A stretch of DNA of 16,053 nucleotides from CAZPZZ01 sp964591245 (GCA_964591245.1 CAZPZZ010000095.1:1-16053); one strand, 5' to 3'. Positions 5,811 through 13,579 are shown, numbered from the stretch's first letter. Program-made: numbers and translations. The notes: generated by a model from the sequence alone, not told the origin.

Positions 5811-6998
5811 ATGCAGGACGCACACGATCCCGTCATCATCGTCGGTGGTGGAGTTGTAGGCTCGAGCATCGCGTATCACCTCCGCCAGGACGGCCATCTC
5901 GGTCCCACCGTCGTCCTCGAACAAGATCCGACCTACTCGCGTGCGTCGTCGTTTCTCGCGATGGGTGGAATACGGCAGCAGTTCAGCTCAACCGTCAACA
6001 TCCAGCTCGCCCAGTACGGCGTACGTTTCTACGCCACATTCGACGACGTGATGCGCGTCCCAGGACACACCCCACGCGTCGATTTCCGCCAACGTGGATA
6101 TCTGTTCCTTGTCAACGACGAAATGGCGGAACACTTCGAGGCCCGGATCGATCGCCAACACCAACTCGGGGCCAGGGTAGAACGGCTGAATCTCGATCAA
6201 CTGCGCACTCGGCTCCCTGGCGTACGACTCGACGACATCCGCTTCGGAGCCTTTGGACCGGACGATGGCTATGGTGAACCACGCGAGGTACTGGCCGGAT
6301 TCCGTGCTGCGGCGCAGGCCGCCGGCGCGACCTATCGGCGAGCACGGGTCGTCGACTTGATACAGCAGCGAGACCGGGTCATTGGAGTGGCACTCGACAC
6401 CGGGGAACGGATCCTCGCCGACGTGATCGTCAACGCCGCAGGTCCCTTTGCAAGGCATCTCGCCAGCATGGCTGGCATCGACTTGCCCGTGCAGCCGAGC
6501 CGGCAGCACCTGTTCCGATGCGAGCTGCCTGACCGATGGCCCTGCCGATTTCCGATGGTCGTTGACCCCAGCGGTGTCCACTGGCGTCATGACGACACGC
6601 ACGCAGACCGCCCAGACCGCCTTATCGTGGCCCGCACCAGGCCGAACGAACCCTTGGGGGAAAATTTCGAATGTGACGCCTCACGATGGGAGACCGATTT
6701 CCGGCCTCCGTTGGTGAGGCGGGTCCCTGGACTCACCTCCGTGAAATTGATCGACGGGTGGGCCGGCCTCTATGCAATGACTCCCGATCACAACCCGGTA
6801 CTTGGAGAACATCCGGCCGCCCCAGGGTTGTTTCTCGCAAACGGATTCAGCGGACACGGACTCATGATCGCCCCGGCCATCGGCAAGGTACTCTCGGAGC
6901 TGATTCTCACCGGACAGTCCACCACGGTCGATGTACGCTGCTTTGCTGCCGACCGCTTCGACCGGGGCGAACTCGTACACGACGAAGCCCTGATCTAG
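5811..6998 (+). CDS. FOXRED1-like FAD-dependent oxidoreductase (DAO family)
   Basis: 395 residues. The N-terminus has the dinucleotide-binding motif VIIVGGGVVGSSIAYHL (8-24), with the ribose-binding acidic residue at E37 in VVLEQDP. SRASSFLAMGGIRQQFS (43-59) and the C-terminal GLFLANGFSGHGLMIAPAIG mark the DAO fold (sarcosine/glycine oxidase type). SRASS..GGIRQQFS, RGYLFL, GFSGHG and the closing TVDVRCFAADRFDRGE resemble mammalian FOXRED1, a DAO protein tied to complex I assembly; I recognise this from memory, without an alignment. The Cys that holds FAD covalently in monomeric sarcosine oxidase is replaced (GWAGLYAMTPDHNPVLG), so flavin is probably bound non-covalently. An N-methyl or secondary amino acid is a plausible substrate. 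The ATG at 5811 directly precedes the Rossmann strand; the longer open frame from 5571 overlaps the SRPBCC gene and is rejected. Confidence 0.9.
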   Translation: MQDAHDPVIIVGGGVVGSSIAYHLRQDGHLGPTVVLEQDPTYSRASSFLAMGGIRQQFSSTVNIQLAQYGVRFYATFDDVMRVPGHTPRVDFRQRGYLFLVNDEMAEHFEARIDRQHQLGARVERLNLDQLRTRLPGVRLDDIRFGAFGPDDGYGEPREVLAGFRAAAQAAGATYRRARVVDLIQQRDRVIGVALDTGERILADVIVNAAGPFARHLASMAGIDLPVQPSRQHLFRCELPDRWPCRFPMVVDPSGVHWRHDDTHADRPDRLIVARTRPNEPLGENFECDASRWETDFRPPLVRRVPGLTSVKLIDGWAGLYAMTPDHNPVLGEHPAAPGLFLANGFSGHGLMIAPAIGKVLSELILTGQSTTVDVRCFAADRFDRGELVHDEALI

Positions 6999-7011
6999 TA
7001 CGGCCGGCCCG

Positions 7012-7017
7012 TATAAT
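7012..7017 (+). promoter_or_regulatory. Consensus -10 box (TATAAT) 7 bases before the O-methyltransferase ATG
   Basis: TATAAT in the context CGTATAATCTC, nearly the same as CGTATAATCCC before the NamZ gene. The ATG at 7025 begins 7 bases later with no Shine-Dalgarno between, so an internal leaderless promoter is likely here, separate from the upstream genes. Confidence 0.5.
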
Positions 7018-7024
7018 CTCATCG

Positions 7025-7681
7025 ATGCAGATCGTCTCGCCTGAAATCGAACACTACCTTGCGTCCCTCATCTCGGTTGACGCCAAGCTCGCCGAAGTGG
7101 CCGAGGAAGGCACGTTGCTCGACTTGCCGATCATCGACAGCGCAGTAGGACGTTTTCTCGAAACAATGGTCCTGTCCACCGGGGCGCGACAGATTCTCGA
7201 GATTGGCACTGCGAATGGCTATTCCGCCCTCTGGCTCAGCCGTTCGCTGCCAGACGACGGACGTGTCATCTCAATCGAGATCGACCCGGCTCGGGCTGCG
7301 GTCGCACGTGGCCACTTTGAAGCGGCCGGATTGCACAGACGGGTAGAGGTCATTGTGGGTGACGCTGCCAGAATGGTCCACAAGGTTGCCGGACCATTCG
7401 ACCTTATCTTCAACGATGGAGACAAGCGGCAGTACGGAACCGTACTCAATCGCCTCGTGAGCATGCTCCGTCCCGGCGGAGTCCTGCTCACCGACAATGT
7501 CTTGTGGGGCGGTGCGGTGATCCCCTACCTTGAATCATCGCCACAGGGGGACACAACAGAAGCCGCCGCAATCGCCGCCTACAACCAACAACTGGAGACC
7601 GATGATCGGCTCGCAACGAGTTTTCTACCGATTCGAGACGGCCTCGCGGTATCGGTAAAGCGAGATTGTAATGACACCTGA
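7025..7681 (+). CDS. Class I SAM-dependent O-methyltransferase (COMT/CCoAOMT type)
   Basis: 218 residues, the usual size of the cation-dependent catechol/caffeoyl-CoA O-methyltransferase family. ILEIGTANGYSALWLS (57-72) is SAM motif I. VISIEIDPARAAVAR (81-95) holds the acidic residue that binds the SAM ribose. VEVIVGDA (107-114) is the following strand. FDLIFNDGDKRQYG (125-138) carries the metal-site Asp131 and the DxDK-like loop. LLTDNVLWGG (154-163) supplies the second metal ligands (Asp157, Asn158). The C-terminus FLPIRDGLAVSVKR matches the family end. The acceptor is unknown; a catechol or similar vicinal diol is typical. Its 3' end overlaps the next small gene by 11 bases, so these genes are probably translated from one message. 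Confidence 0.92.
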   Translation: MQIVSPEIEHYLASLISVDAKLAEVAEEGTLLDLPIIDSAVGRFLETMVLSTGARQILEIGTANGYSALWLSRSLPDDGRVISIEIDPARAAVARGHFEAAGLHRRVEVIVGDAARMVHKVAGPFDLIFNDGDKRQYGTVLNRLVSMLRPGGVLLTDNVLWGGAVIPYLESSPQGDTTEAAAIAAYNQQLETDDRLATSFLPIRDGLAVSVKRDCNDT

Positions 7682-7868
7682 GGAATGGCTCGCAGCTGCC
7701 AAAGCCGACGCCTCCCGTCGAGGCCTGCCCGCCCTCCATCCGCTGCTCGACATGCTCGCCGACGCCGCGCGACAGCTGCAGGGGGCCAGCTGGATGCGCG
7801 AGGCCGAACAACCGCCTGTCGCACCTACCCCTTCTCCAACTTCTCCTGCGCGGGATACGTCCCGATGA
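7671..7868 (+). CDS. Small GatC/AtzG-like (DUF4089-type) putative amidase accessory subunit
   Basis: A 65-residue protein with two short helical blocks, MTPEEWLAAAKADASRRGLP and ALHPLLDMLADAARQLQGAS, then a Pro-rich tail (EQPPVAPTPSPTSP) likely to be extended. This is the architecture of GatC and of AtzG, the small subunits that wrap around GatA and AtzE amidases. Sequence similarity is only suggestive. Context is strong: the ATG (7671) overlaps the O-methyltransferase end by 11 bases, and its TGA (7866-7868) overlaps the amidase ATG as ATGA (7865-7868). Such spacing on both sides is hard to explain for a spurious ORF and implies coupled, stoichiometric synthesis with the amidase. AtzG stabilises the carboxybiuret hydrolase AtzE; a similar role is inferred. 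Confidence 0.7.
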   Translation: MTPEEWLAAAKADASRRGLPALHPLLDMLADAARQLQGASWMREAEQPPVAPTPSPTSPARDTSR

Positions 7869-9238
7869 GTTCGTCGTGGAACCACACAATTCACCAATTG
7901 GCTGCGATGATAGCGGCGCGGGAAACCAACGTCGAACGCATAGTCGACTCGGCACTCCAGGCCATTACCACACACAATCCATCCCTCCGGGCATTCACAC
8001 GTGTCGAGGAACACGCCGCCCGCCGCGATGCCCGGACTGCCGACCGCGAGATCGCGACGGGCGGACACCGAGGTCCGCTCCATGGCATCCCGATCTCCAT
8101 CAAGGATCTGATCGACATTTCGGGCGTACCCACGACGGCAGCTTCGCGAACAAGCAGCAGTATCCCCGCGAAGGAGGATGCAACCGTCGTCTCACGCTTA
8201 CGTGCTGCTGGCGCCATCATCATCGGCAAATGTAATCTGCACGAGTGCGCGTTCGGCACTACCGGCGAAAGCTCGTCCTTTGGCCCCACCCTTCATCCAC
8301 TTGACCAGAAACGGTCGCCCGGTGGCTCCAGCAGTGGCTCGGCCGTTTCGGTCGTCACAGGTATGGCGGTAGCGTCCATTGGCACCGACACCGGAGGCTC
8401 TATTCGTATTCCCGCGGCCGCCTGCGGACTGGTTGGGTTGAAACCGACGTTCGGGGAAATCCCGATGCGAGGAGTGCAGCCACTGGCTTTTAGCCTCGAC
8501 CACGTCGGCCCGCTGACCCGCTGCGTGACTGACGCGCGGCTCGTACTTCACGCCCTCCGTGGCCCAGAATCGCCTCAGGAGATCCGAAACACCTCGACGA
8601 TTGCTCAGCGTCTCGGCTGCCCGCGCCCATACTTTTTCGAACAATTGGACGACGACGTGCGCACGGTCATCGAGCAAGCCCTCAATCAGCTCTCCGATAC
8701 CGGGTGGCAGGTACGCGACACCTCTATACAGCATGTACACGACGCACCCGCGGTCTGTCTTCCTCTCATCCTGTCAGAGGCGGCCGCGATCCACGATCAA
8801 CGTCTAACCGAATGTCCCGAGCGCTACACCGAAGAGGTACGACTCCGCCTCGAACTCGGACGATATGTACGGGGTGTGGATTATGCCCGGGCCCAACGTG
8901 GACGTGCAGTCCTTGCTCGGGCTGTGGACGATGCCCTTGCGGATCACGACGCGCTGGTCCTGCCGGCCCTCGCCATCGCAGCGCCACGGCTCGGAACGTC
9001 AGAGGTCCACCTCAACGACGAGCACGTATCACTGCGTGCACTGACGCTCCGGATGACTCAGCTCTTCAACGCCACCGGCCACCCGGCGATCTCTATCCCG
9101 TGCGGACACACTCCGCAGGGGCTTCCCTGTGGGCTGCAACTCGTCGGCGCGCGCGGACGCACGGATCACCTACTGGACGTGGCAGCGGCCTGCGAACAAC
9201 GCCTAGAACCACTCCTTGAGAACACCCGGGACGATTAG
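7865..9238 (+). CDS. Amidase-signature family hydrolase (GatA/AtzE-like)
   Basis: 457 residues with the complete Ser-cisSer-Lys triad: K80 in GIPISIKDLID (74-84), the cis-Ser at 155 in SPGGSSSGSA (151-160), and nucleophile S179 in GTDTGGSIRIPAA (173-185). GKCNLHECAFGTTGES (121-136), CGLVGLKPTFGEIP (187-200) and the C-terminal FNATGHPAISIPCG and GLPCGLQLVGARG are also typical. The family hydrolyses or transfers amide nitrogen, and its members range from GatA to AtzE and many carboxylic amide hydrolases. The ATG at 7865 overlaps the stop of a GatC/AtzG-like small gene as ATGA. No GatB is nearby, so this is probably a stand-alone small-molecule amidase with a small partner, not a tRNA amidotransferase. 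The substrate is unknown. It is the last gene of the plus-strand run. Confidence 0.93.
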   Translation: MSSSWNHTIHQLAAMIAARETNVERIVDSALQAITTHNPSLRAFTRVEEHAARRDARTADREIATGGHRGPLHGIPISIKDLIDISGVPTTAASRTSSSIPAKEDATVVSRLRAAGAIIIGKCNLHECAFGTTGESSSFGPTLHPLDQKRSPGGSSSGSAVSVVTGMAVASIGTDTGGSIRIPAAACGLVGLKPTFGEIPMRGVQPLAFSLDHVGPLTRCVTDARLVLHALRGPESPQEIRNTSTIAQRLGCPRPYFFEQLDDDVRTVIEQALNQLSDTGWQVRDTSIQHVHDAPAVCLPLILSEAAAIHDQRLTECPERYTEEVRLRLELGRYVRGVDYARAQRGRAVLARAVDDALADHDALVLPALAIAAPRLGTSEVHLNDEHVSLRALTLRMTQLFNATGHPAISIPCGHTPQGLPCGLQLVGARGRTDHLLDVAAACEQRLEPLLENTRDD

Positions 9239-9239
9239 A

Positions 9240-9277
9240 TCAACGGGAGAAGCGTGTCTTCCAAGGGGCCGCGTTGA
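9240..9277. terminator. Weak inverted repeat between convergent genes, possible terminator
   Basis: TCAACG (9240-9245) pairs with CGTTGA (9272-9277); GAAG..CTTC can pair inside the loop. It fills most of the 45-base gap between the amidase stop and the rhodanese stop, where a bidirectional terminator is expected. There is no T tract, so the call is weak. Confidence 0.25.
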
Positions 9278-9283
9278 AGCTGC

Positions 9284-9730
9284 CTACTCCGTCACCTTCA
9301 GGCGAAGCGCCTCGTACCCGGCTTCATCGGAACTGCCGGTTTCCACAGGCAGCCCGGCCTGCGACCAGCCTTCGGCAATAACACTCCCCGTGGCAGGATC
9401 TCGGTGTCCCCCGAAGCCACCAGCAACATTGACCGCGTGCTCGTAACCGGAGGCCTCGAGAATCTGTGCGGCCCTTGATGAACGTCCGCCCATCTGACAC
9501 CCGATCAGCAACTTGGCGTCGGTCGGGTAATTGGCCTGCATCACCGTGAGGAAATCGGGATTGGGCTGCATCTGCCCTGTCTGACTGTTCGGCTGCAAGA
9601 GCGGCACATTGTGCGCTCCAGCCGGGTGCCCATTCTCAAACTCAGGAACGGACCGTACATCCACGTACGTGTATTCCTCGTCCGCCTGCAATTGACGTGC
9701 TTCCTGGACCCCGACCTGTCTCACGCTCAT
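9284..9730 (-). CDS. Single-domain rhodanese-like sulfurtransferase
   Basis: 148 residues with one rhodanese domain: EYTYVDVRSVPEFENGHPAGAHNVPLL (19-45) contains the DVR..EF..GH.PGA signature. LLIGCQMGGRSSRAA (74-88) is the active-site loop with catalytic Cys78 and the CxxGxRS pattern. YEHAVNVAGGFGGHRDP (96-112) is the closing helix-loop. Such proteins carry persulfide sulfur for thiol, cyanide or cofactor chemistry; no signal peptide is seen, so it is cytoplasmic. The ATG at 9728-9730 is set by GAAAGGAG 6 bases upstream and by the match to the domain start; the longer frame to 9874 overlaps the divergent hydrolase and is rejected. An insertion rich in Gln/Asn (QPNSQTGQMQPNPDF) between the strands is typical of one rhodanese subgroup. 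Confidence 0.92.
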   Translation of the reverse strand: MSVRQVGVQEARQLQADEEYTYVDVRSVPEFENGHPAGAHNVPLLQPNSQTGQMQPNPDFLTVMQANYPTDAKLLIGCQMGGRSSRAAQILEASGYEHAVNVAGGFGGHRDPATGSVIAEGWSQAGLPVETGSSDEAGYEALRLKVTE

Positions 9731-9732
9731 CT

Positions 9733-9767
9733 CACACTCCTTTCTCGTCATACTACACTGGAGTGTG
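9733..9767. promoter_or_regulatory. 8-bp inverted repeat spanning the divergent rhodanese/hydrolase starts
   Basis: CACACTCC (9733-9740) and GGAGTGTG (9760-9767) are perfect inverted copies 19 bases apart. A second, nested symmetry is ACACT-GG-AGTGT (9755-9766). The left arm, read on the minus strand, contains the rhodanese Shine-Dalgarno; the right arm contains the hydrolase GTG. Between the arms are TAGTAT (minus, 9750-9755) and TACACT (plus, 9754-9759), possible back-to-back -10 boxes. It could be a shared operator or a chance repeat built on the GGAG motif. Confidence 0.35.
9754..9759 (+). promoter_or_regulatory. -10-like hexamer (TACACT) 5 bases before the hydrolase GTG
   Basis: TACACT fits TAnnnT and lies 5 bases upstream of GTG 9765, giving a leaderless or near-leaderless transcript. 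The GGAG next to it is too close to serve that GTG as a Shine-Dalgarno. Confidence 0.35.
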
Positions 9768-10772
9768 CTTGCTCGGTTCTTTTCCGCGTGGGAGCGGCGC
9801 CTCGTCGCCGTCGACAGTAACCGGATCGTACGTCCATTCGACTGGGGACTCGACTGGATCGGCGCGCCCAGCAATACCGGTCAGGATCCGGCCCAGTTGC
9901 TGGACGAGTGGACCAATGCCGCCCTCGCCAATGCTGACTGGTTCCAGCCACCGCCCTGCAGGGAGTACACATTCGAAGACAACCAGCTTTCGTTCCCGAG
10001 CGCACTGGAGACCCCACACGTAGAAAACAACACGGTCCATGCGCGCTTTTTCCCCGCCACACCGGCAACAGCCAGGCGTCGCGCAACATTGGTCCTTCCC
10101 CAGTGGAACGCCGACGCCGGTGGGCACGTGGGTCTGTGCCAACTCCTGGCAAAAGTTGGCATCAGCGCACTGCGCTTGAGTCTGCCGTATCACGACGCGC
10201 GCATGCCACCGGAACTCGAACGCGCGGACTACATCGTCAGTTCCAACATCGGACGCACATTACAAGTCAATCGACAGGCAGTGCTCGACGCACGACGGGC
10301 GATTGCCTGGCTCAAGACACAGGGCTACGACCATATCGGTATTCTGGGCACAAGCCTCGGCTCATGCCTGGCCGCACTTACCGCCGCGCACGAACCACTT
10401 GTACGAGCTGCGGCTTTGAACCACATTTCGCCGTACTTCGCCGACGTTGTCTGGGAGGGGTTGTCGACAGCGCATGTACGCGCCGGGCTCGACGAGGCCA
10501 TCGACCTTGAGCACTTGCGGCGACTCTGGCTGCCAATCAGCCCGCAACCCTACATCGATCGCCTCGGAAATACCAAGATCTTGTTGGTCTACGCGCGCTA
10601 CGACCTGTCATTTCCCGTCCACCTGTCTCTCAGTCTCATCAACGAGTTCGAGGCCAACGGAATCACGCACCAGGTCAGCGTACTGCCCTGTGGGCACTAC
10701 ACCACCGGAAAAGCTCCATTCAAGTGGATGGACGGTTATATATTGGTCCAATTCTTGCGACGGAATTTGTAG
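9765..10772 (+). CDS. Alpha/beta-hydrolase fold protein
   Basis: 335 residues with a complete hydrolase triad: the nucleophile elbow IGILGTSLGSCLA (191-203; GxSxG, Ser197), Asp280 in LLVYARYDLSFPVHL (273-287) and His311 in VLPCGHYTTGKAPF (306-319). The strand before the elbow, RATLVLPQWNADAGG (106-120), resembles the oxyanion region of abhydrolases. YDHIGILGTSLG is typical of esterase/peptidase-like members that lack a signal peptide. The N-terminal 100 residues form an added cap or extension without a recognised motif. The start is GTG 9765 because no earlier start lies in frame. It is divergent from the rhodanese with 34 bases between the start codons, and convergent with the M16 pair. The substrate cannot be told from the sequence. 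Confidence 0.87.
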   Translation: MLARFFSAWERRLVAVDSNRIVRPFDWGLDWIGAPSNTGQDPAQLLDEWTNAALANADWFQPPPCREYTFEDNQLSFPSALETPHVENNTVHARFFPATPATARRRATLVLPQWNADAGGHVGLCQLLAKVGISALRLSLPYHDARMPPELERADYIVSSNIGRTLQVNRQAVLDARRAIAWLKTQGYDHIGILGTSLGSCLAALTAAHEPLVRAAALNHISPYFADVVWEGLSTAHVRAGLDEAIDLEHLRRLWLPISPQPYIDRLGNTKILLVYARYDLSFPVHLSLSLINEFEANGITHQVSVLPCGHYTTGKAPFKWMDGYILVQFLRRNL

Positions 10773-10836
10773 CGCTGGCCCTGGATCATCGGATCCCTTC
10801 GAACCGAATCGAACGTCTGGCTCTGGTCAGCACAGC

Positions 10837-10850
10837 GGGGTATTCACCCC
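10837..10850. terminator. Short GC hairpin in the convergent gap, possible terminator
   Basis: GGGGT-ATTC-ACCCC makes a 5-bp stem with a 4-base loop in the 111-base gap between the hydrolase stop (plus) and the M16 stop (minus). No T run follows on either strand, so confidence is low. The rest of the gap shows nothing further. Confidence 0.3.
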
Positions 10851-10883
10851 ATCGCATTGGCCACCCATACCGACACGGCAACG

Positions 10884-12260
10884 CTAAATCTCCACCCGCC
10901 GCATGTCACCTAGCCCAAGCGTCTCAAGTTGCGTTTCCAACTGATCGGCCGGCCCAACCACCACCGCCACCGCGCGGTCGGCATGCAGATGAGTACGCGC
11001 TGCCTCCGTGACCGCACTCGCACCAATGCCCTCGACTCGTGGAACGAATTGGTCGTAGTCATCTTCGGGCAGTTCGTGTTGCACGATGTGGGCAACGCTC
11101 CGGACGACCTGACCGGCGGTCTCGAACCCGCGGGCAAACCCCCGAGTCAACGCCGCGCGGGCAAGGTCGAGCTCTGGTGTGGTCACAGCACGTTTACCGT
11201 TGATCGCCTCCATCTGTTCCAGAACCTCGGCGATAGACTCGCCCGTCGCATCCGCTTGCACACTGCCCTGCAGTGAGAAGGGACCAGGGAGGCGCCGGAA
11301 GTCAAACGCGGTACGGACCCCATAGGTGTACCCCTTTTCCTCACGCAAACTCCGGTTGAGCCGACTCACGAACTGTCCGCCGAGCACCATGTTGAGTACC
11401 AGCAACGCGTGGTAATCAGGGGCGCGTCGAGCCACAGCGACATGGCCTATCCGCAACTCAGATTGCACGGCGCCTGGTCGATCAACCAGCACCACACGTG
11501 CCGCCGGCACGTCCGCTGACGGCGGTGACACCTCGTTCGCGACTTGTTCCATGCGACTGCCCCACACAGGCATGTCGTTGAATACCCGCTCCGCAGTCTC
11601 GTAAAACGGATCATGCGTCAGGGCTCCGGCCGCAATGAGCGTCGCTGAGCGAAGGGAATAGGCCGTCTGATGGAATTGACGCACGTCATCGACGGTGAGC
11701 TGACTCAATGACTCGTCGGTACCGATAGAAAGATGTCCGTAGGGGTGCCCCGGATACAGAGTTTCGACGAAGACCTGGTCCGCCACGGCCCCTGGCACCG
11801 TGCGCCTCTGCCTGATTCGAGACCGGCGCAACTCCCGTACGCGTTCCAGATCAGCCTGATCGAATCGCGGTTGTGCTACGACCTCGGCAAGCAAAGCGAG
11901 CCCATCTTCGGTATGACGGCTCAACGTGGTCAGCGAGACCGTCGTCGCGTCGACTCCAACGTGAATACCAAGCCGCGCACCGATCCGGTCGAGTGCACCA
12001 TGCAGCTCGATTACGGATTTCGATTCACTACCCTCATCGAGCAAGTCTGCGGTCAGTGCCGCCAGCCCCGGTCGATCTGCCGGATCCGACGAGGACCCGG
12101 TCGGCAGGAACAAAAGAAACTGGACAACCGGAAGTCCGGGATGCTCAACCGTCCGAAGAGCAAGACCGGATGAAAGATCTGTAGCCCGGACGCGTGGAAA
12201 ATGTACGGTCGGCACCTTCCCCAGCCCAGGAATACGGGTGCGATCTACACGCATCGTCAC
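10884..12260 (-). CDS. M16 peptidase family protein, non-catalytic subunit (degenerate HxxEH)
   Basis: 458 residues of M16B fold. At the place of the zinc motif it reads RPGLAALTADLLDEGS (63-78): all three HxxEH residues are lost (Ala68, Ala71, Asp72), so it cannot bind catalytic zinc there. It keeps the conserved SLREEKGYTYGVRTAF (305-320) with Arg307 and Tyr312, the R/Y pair that lines the substrate site in heterodimeric M16B proteases. VVLVDRPGAVQSELRIGH (257-274) and LGGQFVSRLNRSLREEKG are further family marks. This matches the alpha-like partner of mitochondrial processing peptidase and of bacterial M16 pairs. Its GTG start (12258-12260) overlaps the stop of the catalytic gene as GTGA; an ATG two codons later (12252-12254) is also possible, with GGAGG at 12265-12269 serving either. 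No signal peptide is present. Confidence 0.92.
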   Translation of the reverse strand: MTMRVDRTRIPGLGKVPTVHFPRVRATDLSSGLALRTVEHPGLPVVQFLLFLPTGSSSDPADRPGLAALTADLLDEGSESKSVIELHGALDRIGARLGIHVGVDATTVSLTTLSRHTEDGLALLAEVVAQPRFDQADLERVRELRRSRIRQRRTVPGAVADQVFVETLYPGHPYGHLSIGTDESLSQLTVDDVRQFHQTAYSLRSATLIAAGALTHDPFYETAERVFNDMPVWGSRMEQVANEVSPPSADVPAARVVLVDRPGAVQSELRIGHVAVARRAPDYHALLVLNMVLGGQFVSRLNRSLREEKGYTYGVRTAFDFRRLPGPFSLQGSVQADATGESIAEVLEQMEAINGKRAVTTPELDLARAALTRGFARGFETAGQVVRSVAHIVQHELPEDDYDQFVPRVEGIGASAVTEAARTHLHADRAVAVVVGPADQLETQLETLGLGDMRRVEI

Positions 12261-13579
12261 GATACCTCCGCCGGAATCGAATCTGCCAAGGCCAGATTCA
12301 GCGCCCCGGTAGGCACAATACTCAGGGCGACGCGCCCGGCCTCTCCTAATTGCGAACCGGCCAACTCGCGCACCTGGTCGACCGTCGCCGCTCGATAGCG
12401 AGCTCGATCCTGGGCCATGAAACCCGGATCACCCGCGAAGACGTTGTAAGCATTGAGCTGATCAGACCGCCCGTTGAATCCCCCAACCGTCTGCAGGCGA
12501 TAGACGAATTGCGCCTCGACCTGGGCCAGGCCCCGCTCAAGCTCGGCTTCCTCTGGCCCATGTTCGGCAAGGGTCTCCACCTCTTGGCAAATAACCTGCT
12601 CAAGCTCGTCCAACGTATGACCCGGTGCCGCTGTCGCCGTGATACCAAACCACCCGGATAGTTCCCGCGACCCCTGAGATGCGCTGACGTCCGTGGCCAG
12701 GCGCGTGTCATACACGAGCTTCCGGTACAGGCGTGATGTCTTCCCACCCGTGAGTACGTCGGCCAACATATCCAGACCCGCGTCACCGTCGTCGAACAGT
12801 GCGGGTGTCCGCCACGCCAGATAGAGCCGCGGCAACTCCACCCGATCCTCCAGCAGCAGACGCACGCCCTCTCCCTTCTCGGCCGGCGGGGTCAAAGGGC
12901 TCCCCGCACCCACGACGGGCGGAATCGCCGCGCCAGTCGGGATCTCCTCAAAATAGCGCCGCACCAACGCCACGGCCGACTCGGGGTCAACATCGCCAGC
13001 CAACGTCAGCGATGCGTTCGCAGGGTGATAAAAGGTGCTGAAGAACGCATGGGCATCCTCCAGCGTAGCCCGCTCAAGGTCTGCTATCTCTCCGATGGTC
13101 GTCCAGTGATAGGGATGATCAGGTGGAAATAACGAGTCCGTCAACGCCATCAAAGCCATCCCGTAGGGCCGATTTTCATAGACCTGACGTCGTTCGTTCA
13201 GCACGACATCCCGCTGATTCTCGAATTTCGCCGCGGTGAGGGCCGGAAGCAAATACCCCATGCGGTCAGATTCCAGCCAGAGCGCCAACTCCAGCGCACT
13301 CGTCGGCACAACCTCCCAATAATTTGTCCGGTCCGTATTGGTAGATCCGTTCAGCGCTGCACCAGCCTCCTGCAACGGCATGAAATAGCCGCTATCGTGA
13401 TGGGCCGACCCTTCGAACATCAAATGTTCAAAAAGATGCGCCAGACCGGTTCGACCCGGTTGTTCGTTCTTGGACCCCACGTGATACCAGACGTTCACGG
13501 CCACGATAGGACACCGATGGTCTTCATGCACGATCACATGCAGACCGTTTTCTAGCGTAGTTTTCGTGTAATCCAGCAT
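12257..13579 (-). CDS. M16 zinc metallopeptidase, catalytic subunit
   Basis: 440 residues. The inverted zinc motif HxxEH is intact: GLAHLFEHLMFEG (45-57) with His48, Glu51 and His52; the third ligand is Glu129 in VVLNERRQVYENRPYG (125-140), about 76 residues later as expected. NGSTNTDRTNYWEVVP (77-92) is the conserved strand beside the active site. The start MLDYTKTTLENGLHVIVHED is the standard M16 opening without any signal peptide, so the enzyme is cytoplasmic, unlike many periplasmic bacterial M16B proteins. The next gene encodes its inactive partner with a 4-base overlap, so a heterodimer is expected. Substrates are probably short or unfolded peptides. It lies 97 bases after the yjbQ-like gene on the same strand. 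The start has no clear Shine-Dalgarno. Confidence 0.94.
   Translation of the reverse strand: MLDYTKTTLENGLHVIVHEDHRCPIVAVNVWYHVGSKNEQPGRTGLAHLFEHLMFEGSAHHDSGYFMPLQEAGAALNGSTNTDRTNYWEVVPTSALELALWLESDRMGYLLPALTAAKFENQRDVVLNERRQVYENRPYGMALMALTDSLFPPDHPYHWTTIGEIADLERATLEDAHAFFSTFYHPANASLTLAGDVDPESAVALVRRYFEEIPTGAAIPPVVGAGSPLTPPAEKGEGVRLLLEDRVELPRLYLAWRTPALFDDGDAGLDMLADVLTGGKTSRLYRKLVYDTRLATDVSASQGSRELSGWFGITATAAPGHTLDELEQVICQEVETLAEHGPEEAELERGLAQVEAQFVYRLQTVGGFNGRSDQLNAYNVFAGDPGFMAQDRARYRAATVDQVRELAGSQLGEAGRVALSIVPTGALNLALADSIPAEVS

Noticed and set aside
6686..7024. 113-residue N-terminal extension of the O-methyltransferase frame
   Set aside because: It lies inside the FAD oxidoreductase gene and has low-complexity Arg-rich sequence; ATG 7025 gives the normal family length.
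9731..9874. 48-residue N-terminal extension of the rhodanese
   Set aside because: ATG 9728-9730 has a strong Shine-Dalgarno and fits the domain start; the extension overlaps the divergent hydrolase.
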